This document shows positions 1 through 8,641 of a DNA stretch of 42,516 nucleotides, in pieces; positions within the stretch are counted from its first letter, which is position 1; each line of letters begins with the position of its first letter. The notes below the pieces were generated by a model. It saw nothing but the letters and a program-made list of their open reading frames with translations. It was not told where the DNA came from and did not search any database. Both the position numbers and the translations under genes were made by a program. The DNA comes from Clostridia bacterium (lineage in GTDB: Bacteria; Bacillota; Clostridia; Lachnospirales; Lachnospiraceae). The stretch covers positions 1-42,516 of the forward strand of contig CAJTDE010000036.1 of assembly GCA_910574835.1 (NCBI GenBank), given 5' to 3'.

Positions 1-16
1 ACTGTCCATTTGGACC

Positions 17-77
17 GCCTCCTATTCTTGAGATTGGCTTGCGACACCTTTCTCATATTAGCATAGGAGGCTTTTTT
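17..77 (+). terminator. Rho-independent terminator of an upstream plus-strand gene
   Basis: GCCTCCTAT (17-25) pairs with ATAGGAGGC (63-71), and six T residues follow at 72-77. The orientation suits a plus-strand gene that ends left of the window. The loop is long (37 nt), so the fold may have inner branches. Confidence 0.55.
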
Positions 78-111
78 AAGGTATCCTCTTTGCTACGGCT
101 TACTCTATTCT

Positions 112-128
112 CCCCAGCATAGCTGGGG
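112..128 (-). terminator. Short hairpin after the nucleoside hydrolase operon
   Basis: A perfect 7-bp stem CCCCAGC/GCTGGGG with a 3-nt loop lies 12 nt past the stop codon of the last gene of the nucleoside operon. There is no T-run on the minus strand, so it may protect the mRNA 3' end rather than terminate by itself. Confidence 0.4.
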
Positions 129-139
129 GATTAGTGTTT

Positions 140-940
140 TCATTTATCCACCTTATCTTTTTCTGAAACCAAAGTACGCTGAATAAGTCTTTGATATTGT
201 TCTTTATCAACTTCTTCCACCACATGTACATTGGGCATGACCTGTGAATGAAGCCGTTTATCCGGAATGGTACGGCCATACATCTCTCCCGGAGCCGTAT
301 CAACTGTCACATGATACTCTTTTGCACGGAACAGCTCCGGCCAAAGAGCCGCAGCCACAGCAAGGCAGCCGTCAAATTCCATCCCTTCCCGCTCTGCCAC
401 ATCCAATCCCATCATCCAGATGGGAATTTTACTTTGAAATACGGCTTTGCACGCATATACATCCCGAACCACATTAGCCTCTCCAAACGGAGTCAAATTT
501 CCTGCCTCTGAGCTCCCCCCCAACATCACTATCTTATTTATATAAGAAGAAAGCTTTTCATATTTAAAGAGTGCAATTGCCAGATTTGTAAGCGGTCCCA
601 GTGTGATGACTGTCAATTTCCCCTGGCTTTTTAGAGCCTCTTCATAAATAATATCCCAGGCATACGGAGGTTGGGGCATTTCCGATTCCGCTTTCTTAGT
701 TTTCCGCGAAACAGATGTATTGGTTTCAAGAATCGGTTTTCCTGCGCCTATTGCAATCGGAGCCGAAATGCCGCAGCTCAATGCCGCTTCCTTCATTTTC
801 TCTAATGAAAGCTGTGGGGCCTCTTCCCCAAACACAACGGTGACTGCGGTAAGCATTGTCTCCGGCTCACAAAGCAGCCTCCGTATTGCTCTTCTGTCAT
901 TCTCACAGAAGGTACAATCAACCAGTACTTTATGAGTCAT
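140..940 (-). CDS. Divergent inosine-uridine nucleoside hydrolase family protein
   Basis: This 266-residue protein belongs to the IUNH family, whose members cleave the N-glycosidic bond of nucleosides to free the base. Family marks remain: TLGPLTNLAIAL, VMLGGSS, an N...D pair in GEANVVRDVYA, and an Asp in the C-terminal FDGCLAVAAAL stretch that matches HDACAV. The N-terminal calcium motif, which reads DCDPGHDDA in the neighbouring gene, reads DCTFCENDR here, so two of its Asp residues are gone. The HG motif that follows is also missing. The start overlaps the stop of the upstream hydrolase gene by 11 bp, so translation is probably coupled. The family call is firm. Activity is uncertain: it could be a pseudo-enzyme, a partner of the intact hydrolase, or have a changed substrate. 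Confidence 0.82.
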   Translation of the reverse strand: MTHKVLVDCTFCENDRRAIRRLLCEPETMLTAVTVVFGEEAPQLSLEKMKEAALSCGISAPIAIGAGKPILETNTSVSRKTKKAESEMPQPPYAWDIIYEEALKSQGKLTVITLGPLTNLAIALFKYEKLSSYINKIVMLGGSSEAGNLTPFGEANVVRDVYACKAVFQSKIPIWMMGLDVAEREGMEFDGCLAVAAALWPELFRAKEYHVTVDTAPGEMYGRTIPDKRLHSQVMPNVHVVEEVDKEQYQRLIQRTLVSEKDKVDK

Positions 941-1901
941 AGCCTTTTTTCCTCCTTTCAGCCGTTAGTATTTTACAGGATTCCAAGAGTAATTGTAAAA
1001 ATTTGTCCCTGTCTACATCCAATGCAATTTTTCCGTTTGCCTGCTTCTCTCTTTTTTCCTTCGGACGCAAATCCATCGTCAATGCTCCTCTCGACTCTCT
1101 GCTTTCCAGCTCTACGCTGATATGCGTCTCCCGATATGTAAACAATTCCGGATAAATCACTCCCATCACCGCACAGGCATCGTGTATCGGACCTCCGTTC
1201 ATCTTCCGCTCATTTAGATAGCTGGCTGAAAAAAAGTCAAGCAGTCCTGCCACCAGCTGGAATATGGCTCCCTCCTCTTTTCGAAACAATTCAAATTCCT
1301 CTTGATATATCAAAGCCTTATGCGTTACATCAAGCCCGTATACCTCCAATGGGATTTGGCTGTCCATAACAATCCGTGCCGCTTCCGGATCTGCCCAGAT
1401 ATTAAACTCTGCCAACGGAGTACGATTTCCCAGAAACGCGCCTCCTCCCATCAAAGAAATACGGGCAATTTTGCGGTGCAGATGCGGATATGCCAAGAGA
1501 AATACCGCAATATTCGTACAGGTTCCCGTAATAATTAAAGTCACCGGCGTCTCACATTCTTCTACCAGTCTCGCAATTAACTCCTCCGCAGGCTCTTTCG
1601 CCGGCTCAAATGTCGGTTCCGGCAGAACCGGACCATCCATGCCGCTCTCTCCATGTATATCCCGTGCAACATGAAGGGATTGCAGCAGGGGAGCTGTTCT
1701 TCCCTTTGCCACCGGAATATCTGTTCTTGCACAAATCTCCAGGATTTTTCTTGCATTTTTTTCTGTCTTGTCCACTGTTTGATTTCCTGCTGCTGCCGTT
1801 ATTCCCAGTACATCCAGCCTGTCACTGGCCAGAGCGGTAATTAGCGCAATCGCATCATCATGCCCGGGATCGCAGTCTATAATAACCGGAATTTTGTTCA
1901 T
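930..1901 (-). CDS. Inosine-uridine preferring nucleoside hydrolase
   Basis: This 323-residue IUNH-family enzyme hydrolyses ribonucleosides to ribose and free base in the cytoplasm. The calcium site IIDCDPGHDDA lies near residues 7-17, with HGESGMDGP, the EFNIWADPEAA motif and a late HDACAV, so all metal ligands expected in the family are present. The ribosome site AGGAGGAG sits just before the ATG. It follows two nucleoside ABC permease genes on the same strand, which points to breakdown of imported nucleosides. A 255-bp gap with repeats separates it from the permeases, so expression may be partly uncoupled. Length and motifs are normal for the family. Purine or pyrimidine preference cannot be read from the sequence. 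Confidence 0.92.
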   Translation of the reverse strand: MNKIPVIIDCDPGHDDAIALITALASDRLDVLGITAAAGNQTVDKTEKNARKILEICARTDIPVAKGRTAPLLQSLHVARDIHGESGMDGPVLPEPTFEPAKEPAEELIARLVEECETPVTLIITGTCTNIAVFLLAYPHLHRKIARISLMGGGAFLGNRTPLAEFNIWADPEAARIVMDSQIPLEVYGLDVTHKALIYQEEFELFRKEEGAIFQLVAGLLDFFSASYLNERKMNGGPIHDACAVMGVIYPELFTYRETHISVELESRESRGALTMDLRPKEKREKQANGKIALDVDRDKFLQLLLESCKILTAERRKKGYDS

Positions 1902-1922
1902 TTTTCTCCTCCTTCTATTAAA

Positions 1923-2039
1923 AGTCGCTGCGCGACGGCACTAAAGGGTAAAGTCACTTCGGCACACCTGTAATGAGAGGAACTTTTATTCGAAAGAGCA
2001 CTCATAAAAGTTCCTCTCGTGCGCCTTTGCGACTTTACC
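1923..2039. repeat. 117-bp palindromic intergenic element, copy 1
   Basis: It starts with a small hairpin (GTCGC-TGC-GCGAC). A long imperfect hairpin follows: GGTAAAGTC pairs with GACTTTACC at the outer ends, and GAGAGGAACTTTTAT pairs with ATAAAAGTTCCTCTC inside. It shares its sequence with copies at 2097, 10937, 11059 and 11181. There is no ORF. Such elements can act as MITE-like repeats or mRNA processing sites. Confidence 0.85.
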
Positions 2040-2096
2040 AGCCAGGAAAAATTATTTTTCAAAACTGCTTGACATTTCTTAGCCGGGCTATTCTAT

Positions 2097-2153
2097 AGTC
2101 GCTGCGCGGCGGCACTAAAGGGTAAAGCCGCTTCGGCACACCTGTAATGAGAG
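2097..2153. repeat. Palindromic intergenic element, copy 2 (left half only)
   Basis: It matches the first half of the 117-bp element with a few changes, and ends at the TGAGAG core just before the permease stop codon at 2157. The second arm of the long hairpin is missing. Between copies 1 and 2 (2040-2096) there is AT-rich sequence with no gene. Confidence 0.75.
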
Positions 2154-2156
2154 ATT

Positions 2157-3080
2157 TTACTTTTTATGCCGCTTCCCCTCGCCTTTATGGGTTCCTCCAA
2201 CAAAGAACAAAGCCGTAATGGTCACTATATAAGGAAGCATCTGCATGGTTTCTGCCGGTAAGCGCAGAGATTGCATGACATTGGGAAGAGCCTCGGCCGC
2301 ACCAAACAGAATTGCCGAAAGCATTGTCGGCACCACCATCCCGCCTCCCAGATTCTGTGCGGCAATCGCCATAAAGCCGCGTCCTGCCACCATATCACGG
2401 GTAAAGAAAGGAAGGTACCCCATAGACATATACACGCCTCCCATCGAAGCCAGAACACCTGCTAAAACAATTGCAATGAACCTTGTACGCACTACCTTAA
2501 TACCAACAGATTCTGCCGCCTGCGGATTCTCTCCTATGGAACGGATTCGAAGTCCCAGCGCTGTCTTATTGATAAAAATGTAAACCAGAATAACCGAAAG
2601 AAGCGCCGCGTAGGTCATAATATTATGGCCGGATACAATGGAACCAAGCAAAGGAATCTTTTCAACCAAGGGGATACTGACATTTGGTACGGTTAGGCTG
2701 CTTAGACTGGTAGAGGTTCCTTTATCTCCGCATATTACATACAGTGCAAAAACAGTTCCTCCACTTCCAAGTGTATTCAATGCAAGCCCTGTCAAAACCG
2801 TATTCGCATTTAAGATTAACACAAAATATGCAAAAATGAAAGCAACGATTACTCCGCAGAAGATTCCGCTCAAAACTCCCAGAAGCGCACTGTGCATAAA
2901 AGCGCTGCCAACAACTCCTCCAAGGGCCGCAAACAGCATAATGCTCTCAAATGCAATACACATCACTCCTGCCTTCTTAGTAAGCAGCGCCGCCATTGCA
3001 GCCAGAATCAGAGGAGTAGCCATTCGCAGAATACTATATACAAACTCTGCCGAAAAAATACTTTGTAATACCATATTCAT
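2157..3080 (-). CDS. Nucleoside ABC transporter permease (NupQ/YufQ type)
   Basis: This 307-residue integral membrane permease of the branched-chain/ribose-like ABC family pairs with the permease encoded just upstream. Hydrophobic segments run through most of the chain, and the family stretch LRIRSIGENPQAAESVGI, the cytoplasmic coupling loop, is visible near residue 190. Only 3 nt separate its ATG from the stop of the upstream permease. With the ATPase and BMP-type binding protein, the gene order matches nucleoside importers such as B. subtilis NupNOPQ, a family parallel rather than proof of substrate. Two palindromic elements follow the stop codon. Confidence 0.88.
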   Translation of the reverse strand: MNMVLQSIFSAEFVYSILRMATPLILAAMAALLTKKAGVMCIAFESIMLFAALGGVVGSAFMHSALLGVLSGIFCGVIVAFIFAYFVLILNANTVLTGLALNTLGSGGTVFALYVICGDKGTSTSLSSLTVPNVSIPLVEKIPLLGSIVSGHNIMTYAALLSVILVYIFINKTALGLRIRSIGENPQAAESVGIKVVRTRFIAIVLAGVLASMGGVYMSMGYLPFFTRDMVAGRGFMAIAAQNLGGGMVVPTMLSAILFGAAEALPNVMQSLRLPAETMQMLPYIVTITALFFVGGTHKGEGKRHKK

Positions 3081-3083
3081 TGT

Positions 3084-4157
3084 CTATTCCCCCTTTATCT
3101 CCAGCTCCAGCCGGGATGCTTTTACAATTTCTCGATGTTTCCATCCCTCCAGAAAACGCTCTGCCGCTACAAATATAATAATGATAGCCTGAATAATATA
3201 CACAATCTCTACAGGAACATCAGAGGATCTCGCCATAATATCAGCTCCTACACGAATATAAGCCAAAAACAGAGCTGCAGGTGCAACGAATTTCGGATTG
3301 TAATGTGACAGGATTGCAATAAGCACTCCGTCAAACCCATGATTGGAAAGCGCCTGATATTGAAAACGGCCATACATCCCCAACTGCTCCACGGCTCCGC
3401 CCATGCCTGCCACAAAGCCTCCCACAAGCTGACAGCCCAATATTGTCCCTGCCACATTCATACCGGAATATTTTGCAAAATTGGGATTTTTTCCAATCAT
3501 ACGGATACAATACCCCCATTGGCTTTTGTAAAGGTACAAGTATCCCAAAATCAAAACCATTACGGCAATAAGTAAACCGGCATGCACATTGGTCTTGGAA
3601 AATAAATCCGGAAGAATTGCCGTATCACGATATTGATAAGAACACGGATAACCTGCCTGGGCATCGCGAATTACATAATTAATTATCAAAAGTCCTAAAT
3701 ACAAAGACACGTAGTTCATCATCAGCGAAGATACAACCGGCAGCACACCCTTCTTCACATACAAAACGGCAGGGATACCGCACACGAGAGCGCCGGCAAA
3801 GCCGCCCCCAATGATGCAAAGCAGCGGATGTATTCCATAGGGAAGCGCAAAGGTCACTGCAATATATGCAGCCGCCACGCCCCCGAGAAAAAATCCTCCC
3901 TCACTCGCCATGTTAATCTGATTACAAGAGTACATAATACTGACACTGACGCCTGTAAACAGAAGCGGTATCGTCATTTCTACGATATTTCCAAGTCTTC
4001 GTACTGTTAAAAAAGGTCCGAACAAAAAATTCCCCATCGTCTCAAACGGCGTCTTACTTACAAAGCAGACGAAGCCAAAGGCAATAGTCAATGCTATTAC
4101 TACTGCGACCAACATTCGAATAATCCGAAAACGCTGCTCAATCTTTCTACTCTGCAT
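3084..4157 (-). CDS. Nucleoside ABC transporter permease (NupP/YufP type)
   Basis: This 357-residue membrane permease carries many hydrophobic helices and the coupling-loop stretch YCIRMIGKNPNFAKYSGMN near residue 220. The start chosen is the ATG at 4157, because AGGAGG lies 8 nt before it. A GTG nine bases further upstream would overlap that ribosome site. The gene overlaps the end of the ATPase gene by 11 bp, so the two are translationally coupled. It forms the second membrane subunit of the importer. The substrate is inferred as nucleosides from the BMP-type binding protein and the downstream nucleoside hydrolases. Confidence 0.88.
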   Translation of the reverse strand: MQSRKIEQRFRIIRMLVAVVIALTIAFGFVCFVSKTPFETMGNFLFGPFLTVRRLGNIVEMTIPLLFTGVSVSIMYSCNQINMASEGGFFLGGVAAAYIAVTFALPYGIHPLLCIIGGGFAGALVCGIPAVLYVKKGVLPVVSSLMMNYVSLYLGLLIINYVIRDAQAGYPCSYQYRDTAILPDLFSKTNVHAGLLIAVMVLILGYLYLYKSQWGYCIRMIGKNPNFAKYSGMNVAGTILGCQLVGGFVAGMGGAVEQLGMYGRFQYQALSNHGFDGVLIAILSHYNPKFVAPAALFLAYIRVGADIMARSSDVPVEIVYIIQAIIIIFVAAERFLEGWKHREIVKASRLELEIKGE

Positions 4158-5709
4158 AGTACGCACCTCCTGCCTCTTCCTTTGACTGCCGTTTTAAGCC
4201 CAGCATATATTCTCCCAGTATGGTCTCATCAACCTTAGACGCATCCTCGAAATATGCGGCGATCTCACCGTTATTCATAACGATAATACTGTCGCTTGTC
4301 TCAATCACCTCTGTCAGGTCTGCGGAAATCAGCAGTACGCCAACCCCCTCATCCCGCAAGCTCACAAGTTTTTTCCGAATAAACTCGCTGGCGCCCACAT
4401 CGATTCCTCTGGTCGGCTGATTCGCAATAATCACCTTGGGATTGGAAGAAAATTCTCGGGCAACAACTACTTTCTGAATATTTCCGCCCGATAATGTTCT
4501 GACCTGTGCATCCTTATTATCACATTTAATGCCGTAATTTTGAATCAACTGGTTTACACATTCCTTTATTCTTTTAAAATCAAGCAGACCATTTCGATTA
4601 AACTCTTTTTTATAATAACGTTCCGATATCATGTTTTCTTCAATTGAGGCATCTCCTACCGAACCGTAAGTCATCCGATCCTCCGAAATATGAGCGACCC
4701 CGGACAATCGAATATCACGAATAGATGCCCCGGACAATGCCTTCCCGTCAACCAAAATTTCACCTGTTTGTCCCGACAGCAAGCCTGTAATCATTTCTGA
4801 TATTTCCCTCTGTCCGTTTCCTTCCACACCGGCTACTCCCAGAATTTCTCCCTTCCGCACACTAAAAGAAATATCCTTTACTACCTGTTTTCCATGCATG
4901 TCCGTGTAACTTAGATGTTTTACCTGCAGCACGGAGCTTCCCGGCTTTGCTTTTTCTTTTTCTATATTGAGCATGACATTGCGGCCAACCATCTTATTCG
5001 AAATCTCCTGCTCCGTAATGTCACTGACATCGGCAATCCCCGTTACCTTTCCGTTTCTGAGTACGGTTAAACGATCACAGATCTCTTTGATCTCATTCAG
5101 CTTATGAGAAATGAAAATCACCGTATAGCCGTTCTTTTTCAAATTCAAAAGCTCCGTAAAAAGCTCTTTTGTCTCCTGAGGCGTCAATACTGCCGTAGGC
5201 TCGTCCAAAATCAGCACCTCAACCCCGCGGAATAAAACTTTCAAAATTTCTACTTTTTGCTTAAAACCTACCGGAAGATCTTCTACCTTAGCTTCCGGAT
5301 CAACCAGAAGATTATATTTTTCAGAGATCTCTCTTGTCCTTTCCACTGCTGTTTTATAATCGAACAGAACCCCTTTTTTCGGTTCCATTCCAAGCACCAT
5401 GTTCTCAGCTACGGTGAGGGAGGGCACCAGCATAAAATGCTGGTGCACCATACCGATTCCATAATCAAGCGCTGCCAAAGGATTCGCAATATGGATTTCT
5501 TCTCCTTTATAAAATATTTTTCCCTCTTCCGGCTGTTCGTGCCCAAAAAGAATCTTCATTAAGGTGCTTTTTCCTGCCCCGTTTTCGCCTACAAGAGCAT
5601 GTATTTCACCTTTTTTCACAGAGAAGTTTACGTTTTTATTGGCCACAAAACCATTGCTGTATACCTTGGTGATGTTTTCCATAGATAAAATATACTCATT
5701 GTTTACCAT
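4147..5709 (-). CDS. Nucleoside ABC transporter ATP-binding protein (NupO/YufO type)
   Basis: This 520-residue duplicated ATPase drives the importer from the cytoplasmic face. Half 1 has Walker A GENGAGKST at 41-49 and Walker B VLILDEPT. Half 2 has a degenerate P-loop (GVEGNGQRE), the signature LSGGNIQK and ANQPTRGIDVG in place of a full Walker B. Such asymmetry is usual in the ribose/nucleoside branch, where the second half is weak. The gene lies 35 nt downstream of the damaged BMP gene and overlaps the next permease. Motifs are intact, so the protein could work if the operon is still transcribed, but its original promoter region appears lost. Confidence 0.92.
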   Translation of the reverse strand: MVNNEYILSMENITKVYSNGFVANKNVNFSVKKGEIHALVGENGAGKSTLMKILFGHEQPEEGKIFYKGEEIHIANPLAALDYGIGMVHQHFMLVPSLTVAENMVLGMEPKKGVLFDYKTAVERTREISEKYNLLVDPEAKVEDLPVGFKQKVEILKVLFRGVEVLILDEPTAVLTPQETKELFTELLNLKKNGYTVIFISHKLNEIKEICDRLTVLRNGKVTGIADVSDITEQEISNKMVGRNVMLNIEKEKAKPGSSVLQVKHLSYTDMHGKQVVKDISFSVRKGEILGVAGVEGNGQREISEMITGLLSGQTGEILVDGKALSGASIRDIRLSGVAHISEDRMTYGSVGDASIEENMISERYYKKEFNRNGLLDFKRIKECVNQLIQNYGIKCDNKDAQVRTLSGGNIQKVVVAREFSSNPKVIIANQPTRGIDVGASEFIRKKLVSLRDEGVGVLLISADLTEVIETSDSIIVMNNGEIAAYFEDASKVDETILGEYMLGLKRQSKEEAGGAYYAE

Positions 5710-5744
5710 CTATGCCCCATCCCTTCATCATGCTATGCACAAAC

Positions 5745-6848
5745 TTATCCTTCCTGAGCCGCACTGTCCTTAATCTGATTCAATTCTTCTGTTGTCATTG
5801 TCATTGCACTCTTAACTTTAATCTCTCCGGAGATAATCTTCTCCTTAATCTCGGAAATCTGATTTATAATATCTTCCGAAACAATTGCATTTGTATAATC
5901 ATTCACTGTAATATCCATTCCGCCGTCAGAGATTCCCGCATTCTCCTGAACACCCCAGTTGATGGTTCCGTTGATATATTCGACCATTTTGTCATACATC
6001 AAAACGTCCAGCTTCTTTACGACTGAGGTGGCAATATGCTTCGAGATCTCCGGATCATTTTCCTCCATCAATATCGCCTGATCCTGGTCCACACCAATTG
6101 CCAGCTTATTCTCTGACTTTGCCGCATCTAAGACGCCAAGACCTGCGGAGCTTGCTACCTGAAATACAATATCTGCCCCCTGCTGATATTGTGCAATGGC
6201 CAATTCCTTTGCCTTTGCGGTATTCTTAAAGTCTCCTACATAAGAAAACAGTACCTTGCAGCTTGGATCAATATATTTTACACCTTCAATGTATCCCACC
6301 AAAAAATCATTAACCGAACTATTCTCACCGCCTCCAACAAAGCCAACAATATTCTCACCGTTCGTATATTCTCCTGCTTCCTTGGTCCGGAGCGCAGCCA
6401 ATGCGCCGCCCAAGAATGCGCCCTCATTTTGCTTGCACATAACAGAAACACAGTTATTCAAATCTCCGGCAGAATAATCCAGCTCCGTATCGTAAATGAT
6501 ATATTTCTGCTCCGGAAATTCCTTTGCAACTTCAATAATTGCCTCTTTCATATTGAAAGTTCCTGCAACAATTACATCCCACTCGCCAGATTCGCTTAGC
6601 TCCGTAAGCGTCGGTATCTGCTTCGTTGCATCTCCCATCAGCTCTACGGCCTTTGTCTCAAATCCATACTCGTCCGCCGCCTTATTGATACCTGCCCAAA
6701 CAGAGTCCGAAAATGCTTTATCCCCCAGATTTGTATTAAATATTGCAACCACCTTCATGTTCTTCGTATCCTTGACCTCTGCTTCTTCGTCCTTTGGATC
6801 TTCTTCTGCCTGGTCTGGAAAATCCGGAGCATACATATCTCGGAACAT
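5745..6848 (-). pseudogene. BMP-family nucleoside-binding lipoprotein, 5'-truncated
   Basis: The mature domain of a BMP/Med-type substrate-binding lipoprotein is complete: VVAIFNTNLGDKAFSDSVW near residue 33, then EFPEQKYIIYD and IVGFVGGGENSSVNDF. The chain should begin with a signal peptide and a lipobox cysteine. Instead the first ATG gives MFRDMYAPDFPDQ and an acidic linker. No ribosome site precedes it, and an in-frame TAA lies 27 nt before it. The protein could not be exported, so the importer would lack its receptor. The break lies at the same point as the break in the divergent LacI gene, which suggests one deletion. It was probably the first gene of the importer operon. Confidence 0.7.
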
Positions 6849-6854
6849 TTCTAC

Positions 6855-7522
6855 GGCAGAAACTAAACGGTATTATTTATATCCAGACCGCTGAAACACC
6901 GGAAGCTGTCCGTATTCGTATCTACAAGCAAATCCAGCAGGCGCGAATCCCTCTGGTTACAACGAACAAGATTGCTTCCGGTTTCGACCCTCCGGCTATT
7001 ATTTCCGATCATTTTTATGGCGGATATCTGGCAGCCCGGCATCTGCTTGAACTTGGCCATCGTTCCATCGGCTGTCTCACAGGACCTGATAACGTCATCT
7101 GTACGGACCGGCTGAACGGCTATAAAAAAGCCCTGAACGAATTTCATATTCCATTTCGTCCGGAGCTTATCTATGAAGGAGAATACACCATGCAAAGCGG
7201 ATACGATACCTTATCTGCTTTGCGCGGCCGACAGGTCTCTTCCATTTTCTGTTTTAACGATATCATGGCCCTTGGTGTATACAGAGCTGCGCGAGCCTAT
7301 GGCCTAAAAATACCGCAGGATATATCTATCATCGGCTATGATGATATTCCCAATGCAGATCTGGTAGATCCGCCGCTTACATCCGTATCTCAAGATACGG
7401 TGCAAATCGGAATACAAGCTGTCCAGCTTTTACTTCGAATCCTCCGCAAAGAAGAGAATATCCAAAATATTATATTGACTCCTACGCTCCAAGTACGCGG
7501 AAGTACTGCAAAAATATCATAA
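6855..7522 (+). pseudogene. LacI-family regulator, N-terminal DNA-binding half missing
   Basis: About 220 residues match the C-terminal effector-binding part of LacI-type repressors: NGIIYIQ at the start, then ISDHFYGGYLAARHLLELGH, SIGCLTGP, SIFCFNDIMALGVYRAA and SIIGYDDIPNADLVDPPLTS. Full-length members have about 335 residues, so roughly 110 are missing, including the whole helix-turn-helix. The reading frame does run left to 6794, but that part is the reverse complement of the BMP linker, not LacI sequence. It was probably the local repressor of the nucleoside operon. Without a HTH it cannot bind DNA. The C-terminus is intact and is followed by a strong hairpin. Confidence 0.75.
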
Positions 7523-7542
7523 AATAAGAGCCTTGAACAAGA

Positions 7543-7618
7543 TAAGCCGGCTGGCTTTTCTGATATCCGGTGTATGTAAACCTCACAAACACAGGATACC
7601 AAAAAGCCAGCCGGCTTA
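7543..7618. terminator. Long bidirectional hairpin terminator
   Basis: TAAGCCGGCTGGCTTTT (7543-7559) pairs perfectly with AAAAGCCAGCCGGCTTA (7602-7618). An inner pairing of TATCC.GTGT (7564-7573) with ACAC.GGATA (7589-7598) extends the stem. It lies between the convergent ends of the LacI remnant and the TraX gene. Confidence 0.7.
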
Positions 7619-7644
7619 CTTTGCGAAAGATCCGTACATCCCCG

Positions 7645-8529
7645 CTACCTTAACACCACTACCCCAAGAAACCACAAAAGATAAACATGAGCAGGATAGA
7701 AAATATAATAAAAATACTTCCTGCACCGCCCCTTCTTTTTGTTGCAGCAAAGGATCAGAGGCAATGCCAATATCATCATCCACTGAAAATCATTATTCAG
7801 CATATGATACAGATCGAAGAACGGCCGAAAAGAGGCGCCCCAAAGCACCATACCTGTCATAACCTCCATCAAGACTACCAGCACATCCGTACCCAGCAGC
7901 ATAAAAAACCGCCCCCAAATTCCAAAGGCCGAGTTCAGGAAAAACATCAGACAAATAGCCAAATAACCAATGGAAAGCTTCCGCTTGTCCTCTTTGGTAT
8001 AATAGAATACCGCTCCCATCAGTACATACATAAACGCACCTTCACAGGTAAATATACTGCCGCAGGCTGCGGAAAGAATACTCAAAACTGCATATGGAAT
8101 CTCCGCAATCTCATAAAGCGCAGCCCACACACCTGCAAAGGCAATCTGAGCCAAGCCATACCCAAGCCACACACCCCACTTCTTCCTGTGATGCTTCTTC
8201 CCATATTCCAGCACCTCTATAAAAAATGCGCCGGCAAAAAGAGTAGAGAAAATATCGCTTGTTACTGTCGTCATAAGCCCGTTCTTTTGAACCACAACAG
8301 ACAAACCCAAATTGACAAGGGCCATCAAAATACCGCACACATAAAGGCGCAGCAAATACCGCTTCTTATTGCTGGTCTTGTCCAAGCTCCAGGCCATAGC
8401 ATAAAAAAACAAGGGCGCCGCCAGCCGCCCGATCCACTGGAACCAAATAGGCGCCTCCGGTATAAATGCTCCAATATAATTCACTGCCATCGCTACCAAA
8501 GCAATGCGTTTCAGCATGGTTACAGACAT
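7645..8529 (-). CDS. TraX family membrane protein
   Basis: This 294-residue polytopic membrane protein has the TraX family start (LKRIALVAMAVNYIGAFI, then PIWFQWIGRLAAPLFFYAMAW) and about eight hydrophobic segments to the end. TraX of the F plasmid acetylates pilin. Chromosomal TraX-like proteins in Firmicutes have no settled role, though acyl transfer to a surface substrate is a fair guess. GGAGG lies 8 nt before the ATG. It stands alone, facing the LacI remnant across a shared hairpin terminator. No other conjugation gene is near, so the name does not imply a transfer system. Confidence 0.82.
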   Translation of the reverse strand: MSVTMLKRIALVAMAVNYIGAFIPEAPIWFQWIGRLAAPLFFYAMAWSLDKTSNKKRYLLRLYVCGILMALVNLGLSVVVQKNGLMTTVTSDIFSTLFAGAFFIEVLEYGKKHHRKKWGVWLGYGLAQIAFAGVWAALYEIAEIPYAVLSILSAACGSIFTCEGAFMYVLMGAVFYYTKEDKRKLSIGYLAICLMFFLNSAFGIWGRFFMLLGTDVLVVLMEVMTGMVLWGASFRPFFDLYHMLNNDFQWMMILALPLILCCNKKKGRCRKYFYYIFYPAHVYLLWFLGVVVLR

Positions 8530-8641
8530 ATTTCATACCTCCGCTTTTGTATATCTTTTGTATTTTACAATATTCTTACATAAAAGGAAAGTATTTGTTA
8601 CAAATATTAAAATTTTCTTAAGACTTCAATAATACCCGGCT

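Noticed and set aside
6794-6854. Extension of the LacI frame to an upstream ATG
   Set aside because: This part is the complement of the BMP linker codons and bears no likeness to a LacI N-terminus.
7645-8529. TraX as evidence for a conjugative element at this spot
   Set aside because: No relaxase, coupling protein or other transfer gene is near; TraX-like proteins are common on Firmicutes chromosomes.
7687-8583. Plus-strand open frame of about 298 codons
   Set aside because: It is antisense to the TraX gene, whose hydrophobic family pattern is clear. The antisense protein is rich in His, Gln and Lys without any domain.
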